Positions 24,423-32,072 of a stretch of DNA of 36,157 nt are shown piece by piece (the stretch's first letter is position 1; each line of letters begins with the position of its first letter). The stretch covers positions 1 through 36,157 of the forward strand of contig JAZOML010000063.1 of the NCBI GenBank assembly GCA_045653945.1, given 5' to 3'. This stretch comes from SIG673 sp045653945 (GTDB lineage Bacteria > Bacillota > Clostridia > Oscillospirales > CAG-272). The notes below the pieces were generated by a model. The model was given only the letters and a program-made list of their open reading frames with translations, made no database searches and was not told where the DNA came from. The position numbers and the translations under genes were made by a program.

Positions 24423-24848
24423 ATGACTATAAAACAAATTTCGGTTTTTATTGAAAATAAGCCCGGAATCCTTGCTAATGTAACGTCTGTACTTTCTGTT
24501 GCAGGAATTGACGTACGCGCTCTTTCTCTTGCCGATACACAGGATTTTGGAATACTCCGTATGATTGTAAACGACACCGAAAAGGCAAAAGAGGTACTTG
24601 CAGGTATCGGTTGCGTAACTTCGGTTAATAACGTTCTGGCCGCAGAAGTTCCCGACGAGCCCGGTGCGATGACTCATATTCTTGAAAACGTTGCGGAAAC
24701 CGGACTTAATATTGAATATATGTATGCGTTCGTATCACCTAAAAATAAAAAAGCATATATTGTTTTGCGTATAAAAGACGTAAAAGATGCGGTTGAGGTT
24801 CTCACTCAAAAGGGTATAATACTCGCTGACGACCCGACTATTATATAA
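24423..24848 (+). CDS. Tandem ACT-domain protein
   Basis: A 141-residue protein made of two ACT domains: ISVFIENKPGILANVTSVLS starts the first (residues about 5-65) and VPDEPGAMTHILENVAETGL the second (about 76-135). ACT domains bind amino acids and modulate enzymes. Proteins of this kind often lie beside PaaK-type ligases and indolepyruvate oxidoreductases, where sensing of aromatic amino acids is the likely but unproven role. AAGGAG lies nine bases before the ATG. It is the last gene of the operon, 14 bases after iorB. Confidence 0.9.
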   Translation: MTIKQISVFIENKPGILANVTSVLSVAGIDVRALSLADTQDFGILRMIVNDTEKAKEVLAGIGCVTSVNNVLAAEVPDEPGAMTHILENVAETGLNIEYMYAFVSPKNKKAYIVLRIKDVKDAVEVLTQKGIILADDPTII

Positions 24849-24871
24849 TTTACATATTATTTACAAAATAT

Positions 24872-24916
24872 TTTGGCCGAAAAATTTTGGATTTTTTTCA
24901 AATTTTTTCGGCTAAA
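24872..24916 (+). terminator. Probable terminator of the paaK-ior operon
   Basis: GCCGAAAAATTT pairs with AAATTTTTTCGGC (one bulged T), extended by TTTG/TAAA, about 25 bases after the ACT gene stop. The bases after the stem are not T-rich, so termination efficiency is uncertain. Confidence 0.45.
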
Positions 24917-24919
24917 CTA

Positions 24920-24948
24920 TTGTATTTATAAAAAAAATATGATATAAT
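24920..24948 (+). promoter_or_regulatory. Promoter of the 1241-residue membrane protein
   Basis: TTGTAT (24920-24925), 17 bases, TATAAT (24943-24948), in a very AT-rich stretch. The start codon follows about 50 bases on, after an AGGAGG at 24990-24995. A small inverted repeat GTGC-GTGT-GCAC lies at 24972-24983. Confidence 0.7.
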
Positions 24949-25000
24949 AAATTATAATAAATAAAAATAACGTGCGTGTGCACTATTTTAGGAGGTAAAT

Positions 25001-28000
25001 ATGCTCAAATCAGTAAGAGTAAAGAGAATACTCACTGCGGTTCTTTCTGTTGTCGTAGTAGCGGCAATGGTGGTTGCGGGTGCTTTATTCTCTGATACGG
25101 ACAAGAGCAAGAGCGACATTCTCGATAATTTTGAGTTTGTTAAGCTCTCCGCTACTGCAAACCCTTCGGTAACTGACGGTGTTTTCAGTGTTGAGGTAAC
25201 TCAGGATGAGGTAAATAAGATTGTTGTTAAGGGAACGGTTGATAAAACTGCGTGCCCCGGCGAAATCTTTTTCAGAGTGGGAACGGATATTATTTATTCA
25301 CAAATATTCAGTGTATTTCCCGATGAAAACGGATATTTTGAAACTGAATACGATATCAACAAAACCTTCGCAAAAGAGTATGCAAACGAGTTACCCGTAT
25401 TTATTTGCTATAACGGCAATACGGAACTTTTCGTTGGTACTGTCGGAGTTATAACCTATGATGCCCAAAGTGGTATTCTCGGTTATCCCGAAGGCACATA
25501 TTACATAAGCAACGAAGAACAGATCGCGCTTACAACACCTTATGCTCCCGAGGATGCGAGGAAAGCAGGTAAGATACTTGTAGCTTATGGAACAAGTCTG
25601 CTCGAGTTCGACGTTAACTCTCAGAAGGTTGCTGAAGCTCCTGAAAAAGGAAATGACGGTGTATATGAACAGTACGATGTTGAGGGCAGCATTACTGCCT
25701 GCCTTAAAACCACTGCAGGACGTGAGTACGCAGTAGTTCTTATAGGCGGTTCAATCGGTAATGATTACGGTATATCGGATGATGCTTGGATATCCGCTGA
25801 TGAAGCAACTGAAATAGCAGATCTTATTCCCGGTGCAAAGTATTCCGCTTGGGTACGCGTCGAAGGTGGTAACGGAACTCTTCCCAGTGCTCCCGTATAC
25901 CTTGGTGAGTTCGTAGCTATGGATGCTGGCGACCTAGCTGCAAAGGCTGCATTCCTTGCTAAGTATGAAGAAATAACTGTAACTAATGGTCATAAGCTTT
26001 ATGATAGCGTTGACCATACCGTAACCGCAACTCCTGCCGAGATTGAGCAGCTTATCACTCTTTATAATAATGTTCCTGATGAATATAAAGCATATGAATT
26101 TGCTGAAAAGGGTAAATACCTTCTCATTAGTAACTACCTCGCAAACCATCAGAACGTAATAAACGCAGCAAAGACGGCTGCAAAGTACGATGATCTTTGT
26201 GCAAATTACAGCTATGCTGATATGATGGCGGCTTTAAATGACTTTAATGCTATCTATGACGAGCTTGGCGAGGCATATCTTGGTAATGAGGCTGACGCCG
26301 AGTTTATCGTCGACCTTGCATATACCATTGCAAAGATAGATGTTCTTTCAGACGTAGATGTAAATGATGCGGCGAAGGATAAAAAGTATGAGGTTGTACA
26401 CTACCTGTACGAAAGCATTGATAACGATAGAGCTACCGCAGAAGAGCGTTATGAAAGTGCTGAGTTTTTAATCGGCATTTTTGAAATGTACCGCGATGAA
26501 TATGAAATCGGACTTTTCGTAAAGAAGTATGATATAATTAAAATTGACGATCTTGGAGCTATTGATATTCCAACTCTTAAAGCTATGCTTGTAGATATCG
26601 AGGCCGTTGAGGTATTCGGTGAAAACGGCTTTGGCGTAGGTTTTGTCGAAGAAATGTCAGTTGATATTTACAATAAGATTAAAGATAAGGTTAAGGCAGA
26701 CCTTGTAGCCGACGTGGCGGCAAAAAAGGAAAGCGGCAAGTACGATAATAACGGCTTGAAAAAACTTGATGCAAAGCTTGCTGTGGCTATTGGTAACTTG
26801 GATAACCTTGATTACGCGGCAGGCAAGAGAATTGCTGATCTTGAGGCGACATTTACTACTGCACTTGAAGATATTGCAAGTGTTAATATTGTTATTTTAG
26901 TTGTTGGAAATGGCGCTGAATATGCAAATGAAAATCCTGCTGAGTTAAACGTAAAGGTTCTTAACTACAAAGGTATGAACAGTGCTCTCACCATTTCTAT
27001 AAAACTTGCTGAGGGTAAGGATGAAATTGCAACCGATAATGTAACAGTTGCAACAGGTGAGTTTGATGACGAGCTTGCAGATGCAGCGGTTAACGGCAAA
27101 AAGGTACTCTTTGGTTTTAACATTACTACGACCAATGCAAAAATTGATGACGGCTACTATACTGTAAAGATTTTGCTTCCTAAGTCTTATAGAACTGAAA
27201 GTGGACTTCAGGTTGTAAGTGAGTCTGGCGAAACCGTATACATCTATGAGAGTGCAAAGGGCGGTGCATACCTCATATTTAAAACTGCAACTCTTGACGG
27301 CGTTTACTACATTCTTGCTGATAAAGAGGTAAGTCTCACTTGGCTTATTGTACTTCTTGCAGTTCTTGTAGTAGTTGAAATTGCAGTTGTAGTATATTTT
27401 ATAATAAGAAAGAAAAGGTTTGTTGCAGTGTTTGTTCCGTTCCTTGCTCTTCTGTTTCCTGCAGGGGTTATTCCCGCGGTTATAGCTTTGGGTGCAGTTG
27501 CGACGGTTGGTGCCGTTGGTTCATCGGTCTTCGCAGTAAAGACCATCAAAGATGAAAAGAAAGCAAAGGCTGAAAAGGCTGCAGAAGCTCCCGTAGAGGA
27601 AGTTGTAGAAGAAGCTCCTGTCGAGGAGGTTGTTGAAGAGGCTCCTGTCGAGGAAGTTGTTGAAGAAGCTCCTGTTGAGGAGGTTGTTGAAGAGGCTCCC
27701 GTAGAGGAAGTTATTGAAGAGGCTCCTGTCGAGGAGGTTGTTGAAGAGGCTCCTGTTGAGGAAGTTGTAGAAGAAGCTCCTGTCGAGGAAGTTATTGAAG
27801 AAGCTCCCGTAGAGGAGGTTGTTGAAGAGGCTCCTGTTGAGGAAGTTATTGAAGAGGCTCCTGTTGAGGAAGTTATTGAAGAAGCTCCCGTAGAGGAAGT
27901 TGTTGAAGAAACCAAAATCAGCTACAATTATAGCTTCCGTTCTAAGCTTATGCTTGCTGTGCCCGAAGGACAAAGCAGATATGCTCTTATTTCAAACACA

Positions 28001-28726
28001 CTCCTATCCTATGGAATTAAGTCTACCGAAAGCTGGAGCAAGGAAAGATACTTCCTTAAGGGTAAGACCTACGCAAACCTTACTTTCAGAGGTAAGACTC
28101 TTTGCGTATATCTCGCAATTGCTCCCGCAACTCTTGAAGGTACTAAGTATTTCTTTGAAAATGTTGGCGGAGTTAAAAAATATGCCGATATTCCTGTAAT
28201 GGTTCGTGTTCGCTCTGCAAGAGGTTGCAAGTACGTTCTTGAACTTATCAAGATGATGTGCGAGGGCGCAGGTCTTGTTCAAAAGAAATCTGTTTCTAAT
28301 GAGTTCAAGTATAAGTCTGCAACTCTCAACGAAATTATCGAAATGGGATACATCAAGATTGTCAAGAATGCGAAAAAGGGCACATTTAATCCCGAGAGTG
28401 TAAAGAAAAATAAGGGCGTAACCGTTGAAGAAGCAGAAAACTCTGACGTAGAAGAATCAGTTGTAATTGAAAACGTAGAAACTGTCGGAGAAAATAAGGG
28501 TGTTGTTTATATTGACTCTATTTCTGATGCATTTAACGACGGCGACGTTGTAACTGTTGAAGCTCTTATTGAAAAGAATCTTGTCTTAGAGGGCGTTGAT
28601 TATGTTAAGGTTCTCGCAAGAGGAGCGATAAACAAAAGACTTACTGTAGAAGTGCACGAATTTGGTACCAATGCTGCTAAAATGATAGTAATGGCAGGCG
28701 GTACTGCAGTTCAACTCAAAAAGTAA
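25001..28726 (+). CDS. Large membrane protein with acidic repeats and uL15-like C-terminus
   Basis: A 1241-residue protein of unknown function. An N-terminal hydrophobic segment (about 10-30) is a signal or anchor; residues 31-775 are a large acidic, Ala/Asp/Glu-rich region probably outside the membrane, with helical, spectrin-like stretches from about 310 to 630. Two hydrophobic regions follow (778-802 and 808-846, split by RKKR). Then come twelve tandem copies of APVEEVVEE or APVEEVIEE (863-970), a domain with FRGKTLCVYLAI and RVRSARGCKYVLELIK (about 976-1095), and a C-terminal 60 residues (VTVEALIEKN...VKVLARG...LTVEVHEF...MAGGTAV) that closely resemble the end of ribosomal protein uL15. 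AGGAGG is five bases before the ATG. Single-gene unit between its own promoter and terminator. Confidence 0.85.
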   Translation: MLKSVRVKRILTAVLSVVVVAAMVVAGALFSDTDKSKSDILDNFEFVKLSATANPSVTDGVFSVEVTQDEVNKIVVKGTVDKTACPGEIFFRVGTDIIYSQIFSVFPDENGYFETEYDINKTFAKEYANELPVFICYNGNTELFVGTVGVITYDAQSGILGYPEGTYYISNEEQIALTTPYAPEDARKAGKILVAYGTSLLEFDVNSQKVAEAPEKGNDGVYEQYDVEGSITACLKTTAGREYAVVLIGGSIGNDYGISDDAWISADEATEIADLIPGAKYSAWVRVEGGNGTLPSAPVYLGEFVAMDAGDLAAKAAFLAKYEEITVTNGHKLYDSVDHTVTATPAEIEQLITLYNNVPDEYKAYEFAEKGKYLLISNYLANHQNVINAAKTAAKYDDLCANYSYADMMAALNDFNAIYDELGEAYLGNEADAEFIVDLAYTIAKIDVLSDVDVNDAAKDKKYEVVHYLYESIDNDRATAEERYESAEFLIGIFEMYRDEYEIGLFVKKYDIIKIDDLGAIDIPTLKAMLVDIEAVEVFGENGFGVGFVEEMSVDIYNKIKDKVKADLVADVAAKKESGKYDNNGLKKLDAKLAVAIGNLDNLDYAAGKRIADLEATFTTALEDIASVNIVILVVGNGAEYANENPAELNVKVLNYKGMNSALTISIKLAEGKDEIATDNVTVATGEFDDELADAAVNGKKVLFGFNITTTNAKIDDGYYTVKILLPKSYRTESGLQVVSESGETVYIYESAKGGAYLIFKTATLDGVYYILADKEVSLTWLIVLLAVLVVVEIAVVVYFIIRKKRFVAVFVPFLALLFPAGVIPAVIALGAVATVGAVGSSVFAVKTIKDEKKAKAEKAAEAPVEEVVEEAPVEEVVEEAPVEEVVEEAPVEEVVEEAPVEEVIEEAPVEEVVEEAPVEEVVEEAPVEEVIEEAPVEEVVEEAPVEEVIEEAPVEEVIEEAPVEEVVEETKISYNYSFRSKLMLAVPEGQSRYALISNTLLSYGIKSTESWSKERYFLKGKTYANLTFRGKTLCVYLAIAPATLEGTKYFFENVGGVKKYADIPVMVRVRSARGCKYVLELIKMMCEGAGLVQKKSVSNEFKYKSATLNEIIEMGYIKIVKNAKKGTFNPESVKKNKGVTVEEAENSDVEESVVIENVETVGENKGVVYIDSISDAFNDGDVVTVEALIEKNLVLEGVDYVKVLARGAINKRLTVEVHEFGTNAAKMIVMAGGTAVQLKK
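27587..27910 (+). repeat. Twelve tandem 27-bp repeats in the coding region
   Basis: Twelve in-frame units encode APVEEV(V/I)EE. The unit is GCTCCTGTCGAGGAAGTTGT plus seven bases with silent changes (GTC/GTA/GTT, GAA/GAG) and a few Val to Ile swaps, so repeats expand and shrink without frame loss. The array links the membrane segments to the C-terminal domains. Confidence 0.95.
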
Positions 28727-28732
28727 ATAAAT

Positions 28733-28766
28733 AAAAAAATCCGAGGCACTTGCCTCGGATTTTTTT
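28733..28766. terminator. Bidirectional terminator
   Basis: ATCCGAGGC, loop ACTT, GCCTCGGAT with A run before and T run after. It ends the 1241-residue protein gene and can also end the convergent HD-domain gene. Confidence 0.9.
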
Positions 28767-28771
28767 ATGTC

Positions 28772-29965
28772 TTAGAAATAACTTTTATACTGTATTTTTA
28801 AATTACCACTTGGGAAAAGGTAGGAATAAAGGTCTATAAAATAGTCATCTGTCATACTTGCAATGTAATCGACAACAATTTGGTTAGGCTCGTTTTGTAT
28901 ATATTCGATTTTGCGAGTGTAGTGAGCGCTGTTTACATAATCAATATGATGTGTAAATATTGGTGAAGAAAGATTTTTATTAACAAGGTCGTCAAGAAGC
29001 TTATTATAGATTTGCTTCATCATCGGCTCAACTGTTTCGCTTAAAATGTTCTTTACATTGTCATTTTTGTATATAAGCGCATAATTCTCCTTTTTGGCTT
29101 TTTGCAGTGAAGAAAAATGCACCTCGTCCATTTTAATATACGGCTTTCCGTAGCTGTGCTCAATAATATTAACTATAAGATTGTTGATTATTTGTGCGTT
29201 GTAGAGTCCGAGAGTACCGTTTTCAAACTCATCGTTTGAAATAATCTTTGCTCTTTCGGCATCTTGTCTGTCCTTTCCAAGATACGCTATAATGTCGGAA
29301 ATTCTCATAACGCAACCCTCAAGAGTTGAGGGAACAAGTTTTTTTACGTTAGACTTATTCACATAGCAGGCTTCGATTAAGCTATCAAACGTATCAAAGC
29401 TTTCAAGTGTTGTAGGACGGTATTCGCTCAGCTCCATTTCGCCGTCGTGAGAGGCTATACCGCTAAGAGTTTGCAAACTGATGTTGTAAGGAAAAATCTT
29501 ATCCAGTACACGCACTGAGTGTATGTTGTGCGAAAATCTTCTGCCGGTCTTTTCCTGCAAGAGAACGTCAAGAAAATCCTCTCCGGCGTGTCCAAATGGA
29601 GTGTGGCCGATATCGTGTCCTAGTGCAATAGCCTCAATTAAATCAAGATTGAGTCCAAGTGCCTTACCGATAGTTCTGGCTATTCTTGAAACTAGCTGAA
29701 CGTGTAGTCCGCGCCTTGTAATATCGTCGTTTTTGTAAAAGGAAAATACTTGCGTTTTGTCGGCGTAACGGTTGTAATATGGACAGTGAATAATTTTATC
29801 TATATCACGAATAAAAGCGGTACGAATGACATTTTCCTTGTCGCGCTCAGGGTCGCGGCGCAAAATCTTGCTCTCGTCAAAGGCAAAAGGTGGAACTGTA
29901 CCGTTTTTTCTGTCGTTTTCAATTTTAGCGGTAATTTCAGGGGATAGACTTTCGTATTTTAGCAA
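28772..29965 (-). CDS. HD-domain dGTP triphosphohydrolase-like protein
   Basis: A 397-residue HD-superfamily phosphohydrolase of the Dgt family, which splits dNTPs to nucleosides and tripolyphosphate. Metal ligands are visible: His88 in RRGLHVQLV, His117-Asp118 in ALGHDIGHTPFGHAGE and Asp224 in RISDIIAYLG. An N-terminal DPERD and YNRYADKTQVF fit the family. The start is TTG at 29963-29965, with GGAGG eight bases upstream and no ATG nearby. The protein is somewhat longer than the shortest members. It is a single-gene unit; its promoter overlaps the rsmH terminator. Whether it prefers dGTP is not visible from the sequence. Confidence 0.9.
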   Translation of the reverse strand: MLKYESLSPEITAKIENDRKNGTVPPFAFDESKILRRDPERDKENVIRTAFIRDIDKIIHCPYYNRYADKTQVFSFYKNDDITRRGLHVQLVSRIARTIGKALGLNLDLIEAIALGHDIGHTPFGHAGEDFLDVLLQEKTGRRFSHNIHSVRVLDKIFPYNISLQTLSGIASHDGEMELSEYRPTTLESFDTFDSLIEACYVNKSNVKKLVPSTLEGCVMRISDIIAYLGKDRQDAERAKIISNDEFENGTLGLYNAQIINNLIVNIIEHSYGKPYIKMDEVHFSSLQKAKKENYALIYKNDNVKNILSETVEPMMKQIYNKLLDDLVNKNLSSPIFTHHIDYVNSAHYTRKIEYIQNEPNQIVVDYIASMTDDYFIDLYSYLFPSGNLKIQYKSYF

Positions 29966-29986
29966 TTAAATCACCTCCGTATATAT

Positions 29987-30015
29987 ATTATAACATACTA
30001 AGATAAAAAACGCAA
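29987..30015 (-). promoter_or_regulatory. Promoter of the HD-domain gene
   Basis: TTGCGT (30010-30015), 17 bases, TATAAT (29987-29992) preceded by TGT, an extended -10. The -35 is part of the 3' arm of the rsmH terminator. Confidence 0.65.
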
Positions 30016-30035
30016 CCTTCTGAGCTGCGTTTTTT
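30005..30035 (-). terminator. Terminator of the uvrC-rsmD-coaD-rsmH operon
   Basis: AAAAAACGCA and TGCGTTTTTT form a 10-bp stem around an 11-base loop, directly after the rsmH stop codon, with a T run on either strand. Confidence 0.8.
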
Positions 30036-30039
30036 GTAG

Positions 30040-30975
30040 TTAAATTTTTTCGGCAAGCCTTAGCTTTGCGCTTTTTGAACGTGAATTGATTTCAAGCTCC
30101 TCGTTGCTTGGCAGTATAGCCTTTGAAACGTTTGTGAGTGTCGGCTTTTTGCCACAAACACATATAGGAAGTCTTGGTGGACAGGTGCAGCCCTTTGCAA
30201 GTGTAGCGAAGGTTTGCTTTACAATTCTATCCTCAAGTGAGTGAAAGGTGATTACCGAAAGACGTCCACCTGTATTAAGCAGGTCGGTGAGTGAACGGAG
30301 AGTTGGTTCAATTATAGCAAGTTCACCGTTAACCTCAATTCGTATTGCTTGGAAGGTGCGCTTTGCAGGATGACCGCCGTCTTTTGAAGGGTTGTTTTTA
30401 AGCGCCTTTTTTACTATTTCAGAAAGCTCAAGAGTAGTTCTTATTGGTGCGTTTTCTCTTGCATTAACAATGTAAGATGCAACCTTAGGCGCAAATCTTT
30501 CCTCACCGTAGTCGCGCAAAATTCGTATAAGCTCATCTTTAGAATAGTTGTTTACGATATCATAAGCACTTCTTGGGTCGTTTTGATTCATTCTCATATC
30601 AAGTGGCGCATTGTGGATATAGGAAAAACCGCGCTCTGGGTTATCAAGCTGATAAGAGGAAACGCCGAGGTCAATTATAACACCGTCGATACCAATTCCC
30701 TCAAGGGCGCTTGCCGCTTCACAAAAATTTCTGTTTACAAAGGTTATTTTATCTTTAAACGGTTCAAGTTTTTTACTTGCGGCTGCTATCGCTTCAGGGT
30801 CTCTGTCAAAGCAAAAAAGATGACCGTCCTTGCTTAGCCTTGAAGCTATTTCGTAGCTATGACCGCCGCCTCCCGTTGTGCAGTCAACGTATTTTCCGTC
30901 CGGCTTAATATTAAGCCCGTTTACTGCCTCTTGCAACATTACGGGAAAGTGCGAAAATTCGATTTTATTGCTCAT
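30040..30975 (-). CDS. rsmH: 16S rRNA (cytosine1402-N4)-methyltransferase
   Basis: A 311-residue SAM-dependent enzyme (MraW) that methylates N4 of C1402 in the 16S rRNA P site. Visible: HFPVMLQEAV near the N-terminus, the SAM loop TTGGGGHS (33-40), FDRDPEA (56-62), and the family block DLGVSSYQLDNPERGFS (102-118), plus RTFQAIRIEVN and FHSLEDR in the C-terminal half. Length is normal. Usually this gene lies in the cell-division (dcw) cluster after mraZ; here it is the last gene of an operon with uvrC, rsmD and coaD. The ribosome binding site is weak and distant. Confidence 0.96.
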   Translation of the reverse strand: MSNKIEFSHFPVMLQEAVNGLNIKPDGKYVDCTTGGGGHSYEIASRLSKDGHLFCFDRDPEAIAAASKKLEPFKDKITFVNRNFCEAASALEGIGIDGVIIDLGVSSYQLDNPERGFSYIHNAPLDMRMNQNDPRSAYDIVNNYSKDELIRILRDYGEERFAPKVASYIVNARENAPIRTTLELSEIVKKALKNNPSKDGGHPAKRTFQAIRIEVNGELAIIEPTLRSLTDLLNTGGRLSVITFHSLEDRIVKQTFATLAKGCTCPPRLPICVCGKKPTLTNVSKAILPSNEELEINSRSKSAKLRLAEKI

Positions 30976-31010
30976 AATAACAAATAATGTCCTAATTTAA
31001 TTCATAAAAC

Positions 31011-31481
31011 TCATTTTAAAGTATCAAAAGCGTCTTTTACGCATTTTGGAACGTAAGCTGAAAAATCCTTGTTTTCTTGGTGCATTTTGCGTATTTGAGA
31101 GGAACTTATGTTTGCCATACTGTCGTAAGCCGGTAAAAATACCGTTTCGATATGCGGTGCCCTATTTTTGTTGAAAATAGCCATATTCATTTCGTATTCG
31201 TAGTCGGCGGTGTTCCTTATTCCCTTTACGATAACGGAAATTCCGTTATCGGCACAATAGTCAACGACGTATCCACTGCTTGTAATAACGCTTACGCCTT
31301 TGATATCCTTTGTAGCCTCTCGTATCATATTTGCGCGCTCATCAGCTGAGAAAAGATAGGTCTTATCGGGGTTTATAAATACGCCAACGGTAACGTCGCC
31401 GAAAATATCGACAGCTCTTTTTATTAAGTCAAGATGCCCGTTTGTTATCGGATCAAAGCTTCCGCAAATAAGTGCTTTCAT
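31011..31481 (-). CDS. coaD: Phosphopantetheine adenylyltransferase
   Basis: A 156-residue enzyme that makes dephospho-CoA from 4'-phosphopantetheine and ATP, the fourth step of CoA synthesis. Visible: GSFDPITNGHLDLIKRA with the TxGH nucleotidyltransferase motif (here TNGH at 13-16), VKGIRNTADYEYE and the SSSQIRK loop (about 126-132). AAAGG lies seven bases before the ATG. It lies 17 bases after rsmD, a pairing found in very many bacteria, and 35 bases before rsmH. Confidence 0.96.
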   Translation of the reverse strand: MKALICGSFDPITNGHLDLIKRAVDIFGDVTVGVFINPDKTYLFSADERANMIREATKDIKGVSVITSSGYVVDYCADNGISVIVKGIRNTADYEYEMNMAIFNKNRAPHIETVFLPAYDSMANISSSQIRKMHQENKDFSAYVPKCVKDAFDTLK

Positions 31482-31498
31482 AAGCTTACCTTTCGCTT

Positions 31499-32068
31499 TT
31501 ACGGAGCAGGAGTGGTTTCCGGCTCTACCTTTTTGTAAATAGTTATGTAGGTTTTTCCGTAGTGAGCCTGTTTGTAAAGGGAAAGTCCGCTTACGGAGTA
31601 AACCTTGTCCTCATCACTTTCGCAAATAACGGTTGCACCGTCTGCGAGGACGTCCTCGTCTATAAGTCTTTCAAGGACGTCGCCTGTAAGCTTTGCCGCA
31701 TACGGAGCATCGCAAAATACTATCTCAAAGCGTTCCATACCCGAAAGCTGATGAAGTGCGGTTTTGTAATCGTTTACAATAACACGAACGTCAGGGAAAA
31801 GCTTTGTTTTAAGTGCGTTAGCTCTTATGATTTCAGCCGCTTCCTTTGAAGCGTCAACAAGAACGGCACTCTTTGCGCCTCTGCTAAGTGCTTCAAGAGC
31901 CATTTGACCGCTGCCTGCAAAGAGGTCAAGAACACGTCTTCCCTCAATGTCAAACTGTATCATACTGAAAATTGCTTCCTTAACCTTTTCGGCTGTCGGT
32001 CTTGTGGCAAGTCCCTCAAGAGTGGTAAGCTTTACGCCTCTTGCCTTGCCGGTAATAATTCTCATCAT
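31499..32068 (-). CDS. rsmD: 16S rRNA (guanine966-N2)-methyltransferase
   Basis: A 189-residue SAM-dependent enzyme of the RsmD family. Visible: MRIITGKARGVKL, TRPTAEKVKEAIF, and the SAM-binding VLDLFAGSGQMALEALSRGA. The catalytic (D/N)PP(F/Y) motif reads CDAPY, with Ala in the first Pro place. The start is one of two adjoining ATGs (32066-32068 or 32063-32065); GGAG lies about ten bases upstream, and the longer frame overlaps uvrC. Only four bases separate it from the uvrC stop, so they are coupled. Confidence 0.93.
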   Translation of the reverse strand: MMRIITGKARGVKLTTLEGLATRPTAEKVKEAIFSMIQFDIEGRRVLDLFAGSGQMALEALSRGAKSAVLVDASKEAAEIIRANALKTKLFPDVRVIVNDYKTALHQLSGMERFEIVFCDAPYAAKLTGDVLERLIDEDVLADGATVICESDEDKVYSVSGLSLYKQAHYGKTYITIYKKVEPETTPAP

Positions 32069-32072
32069 TTTC

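Noticed and set aside
27587..27910. CRISPR-like regular repeats
   Set aside because: Units are contiguous with no spacers, keep the reading frame and encode a 9-residue peptide, so this is a coding tandem repeat.
27307..27973. Long minus-strand frames rich in Ser/Thr or Asn/Phe/Leu opposite the repeats
   Set aside because: They are mirror images of the 27-bp repeat array, have no ribosome binding site and lie wholly inside the 1241-residue gene.
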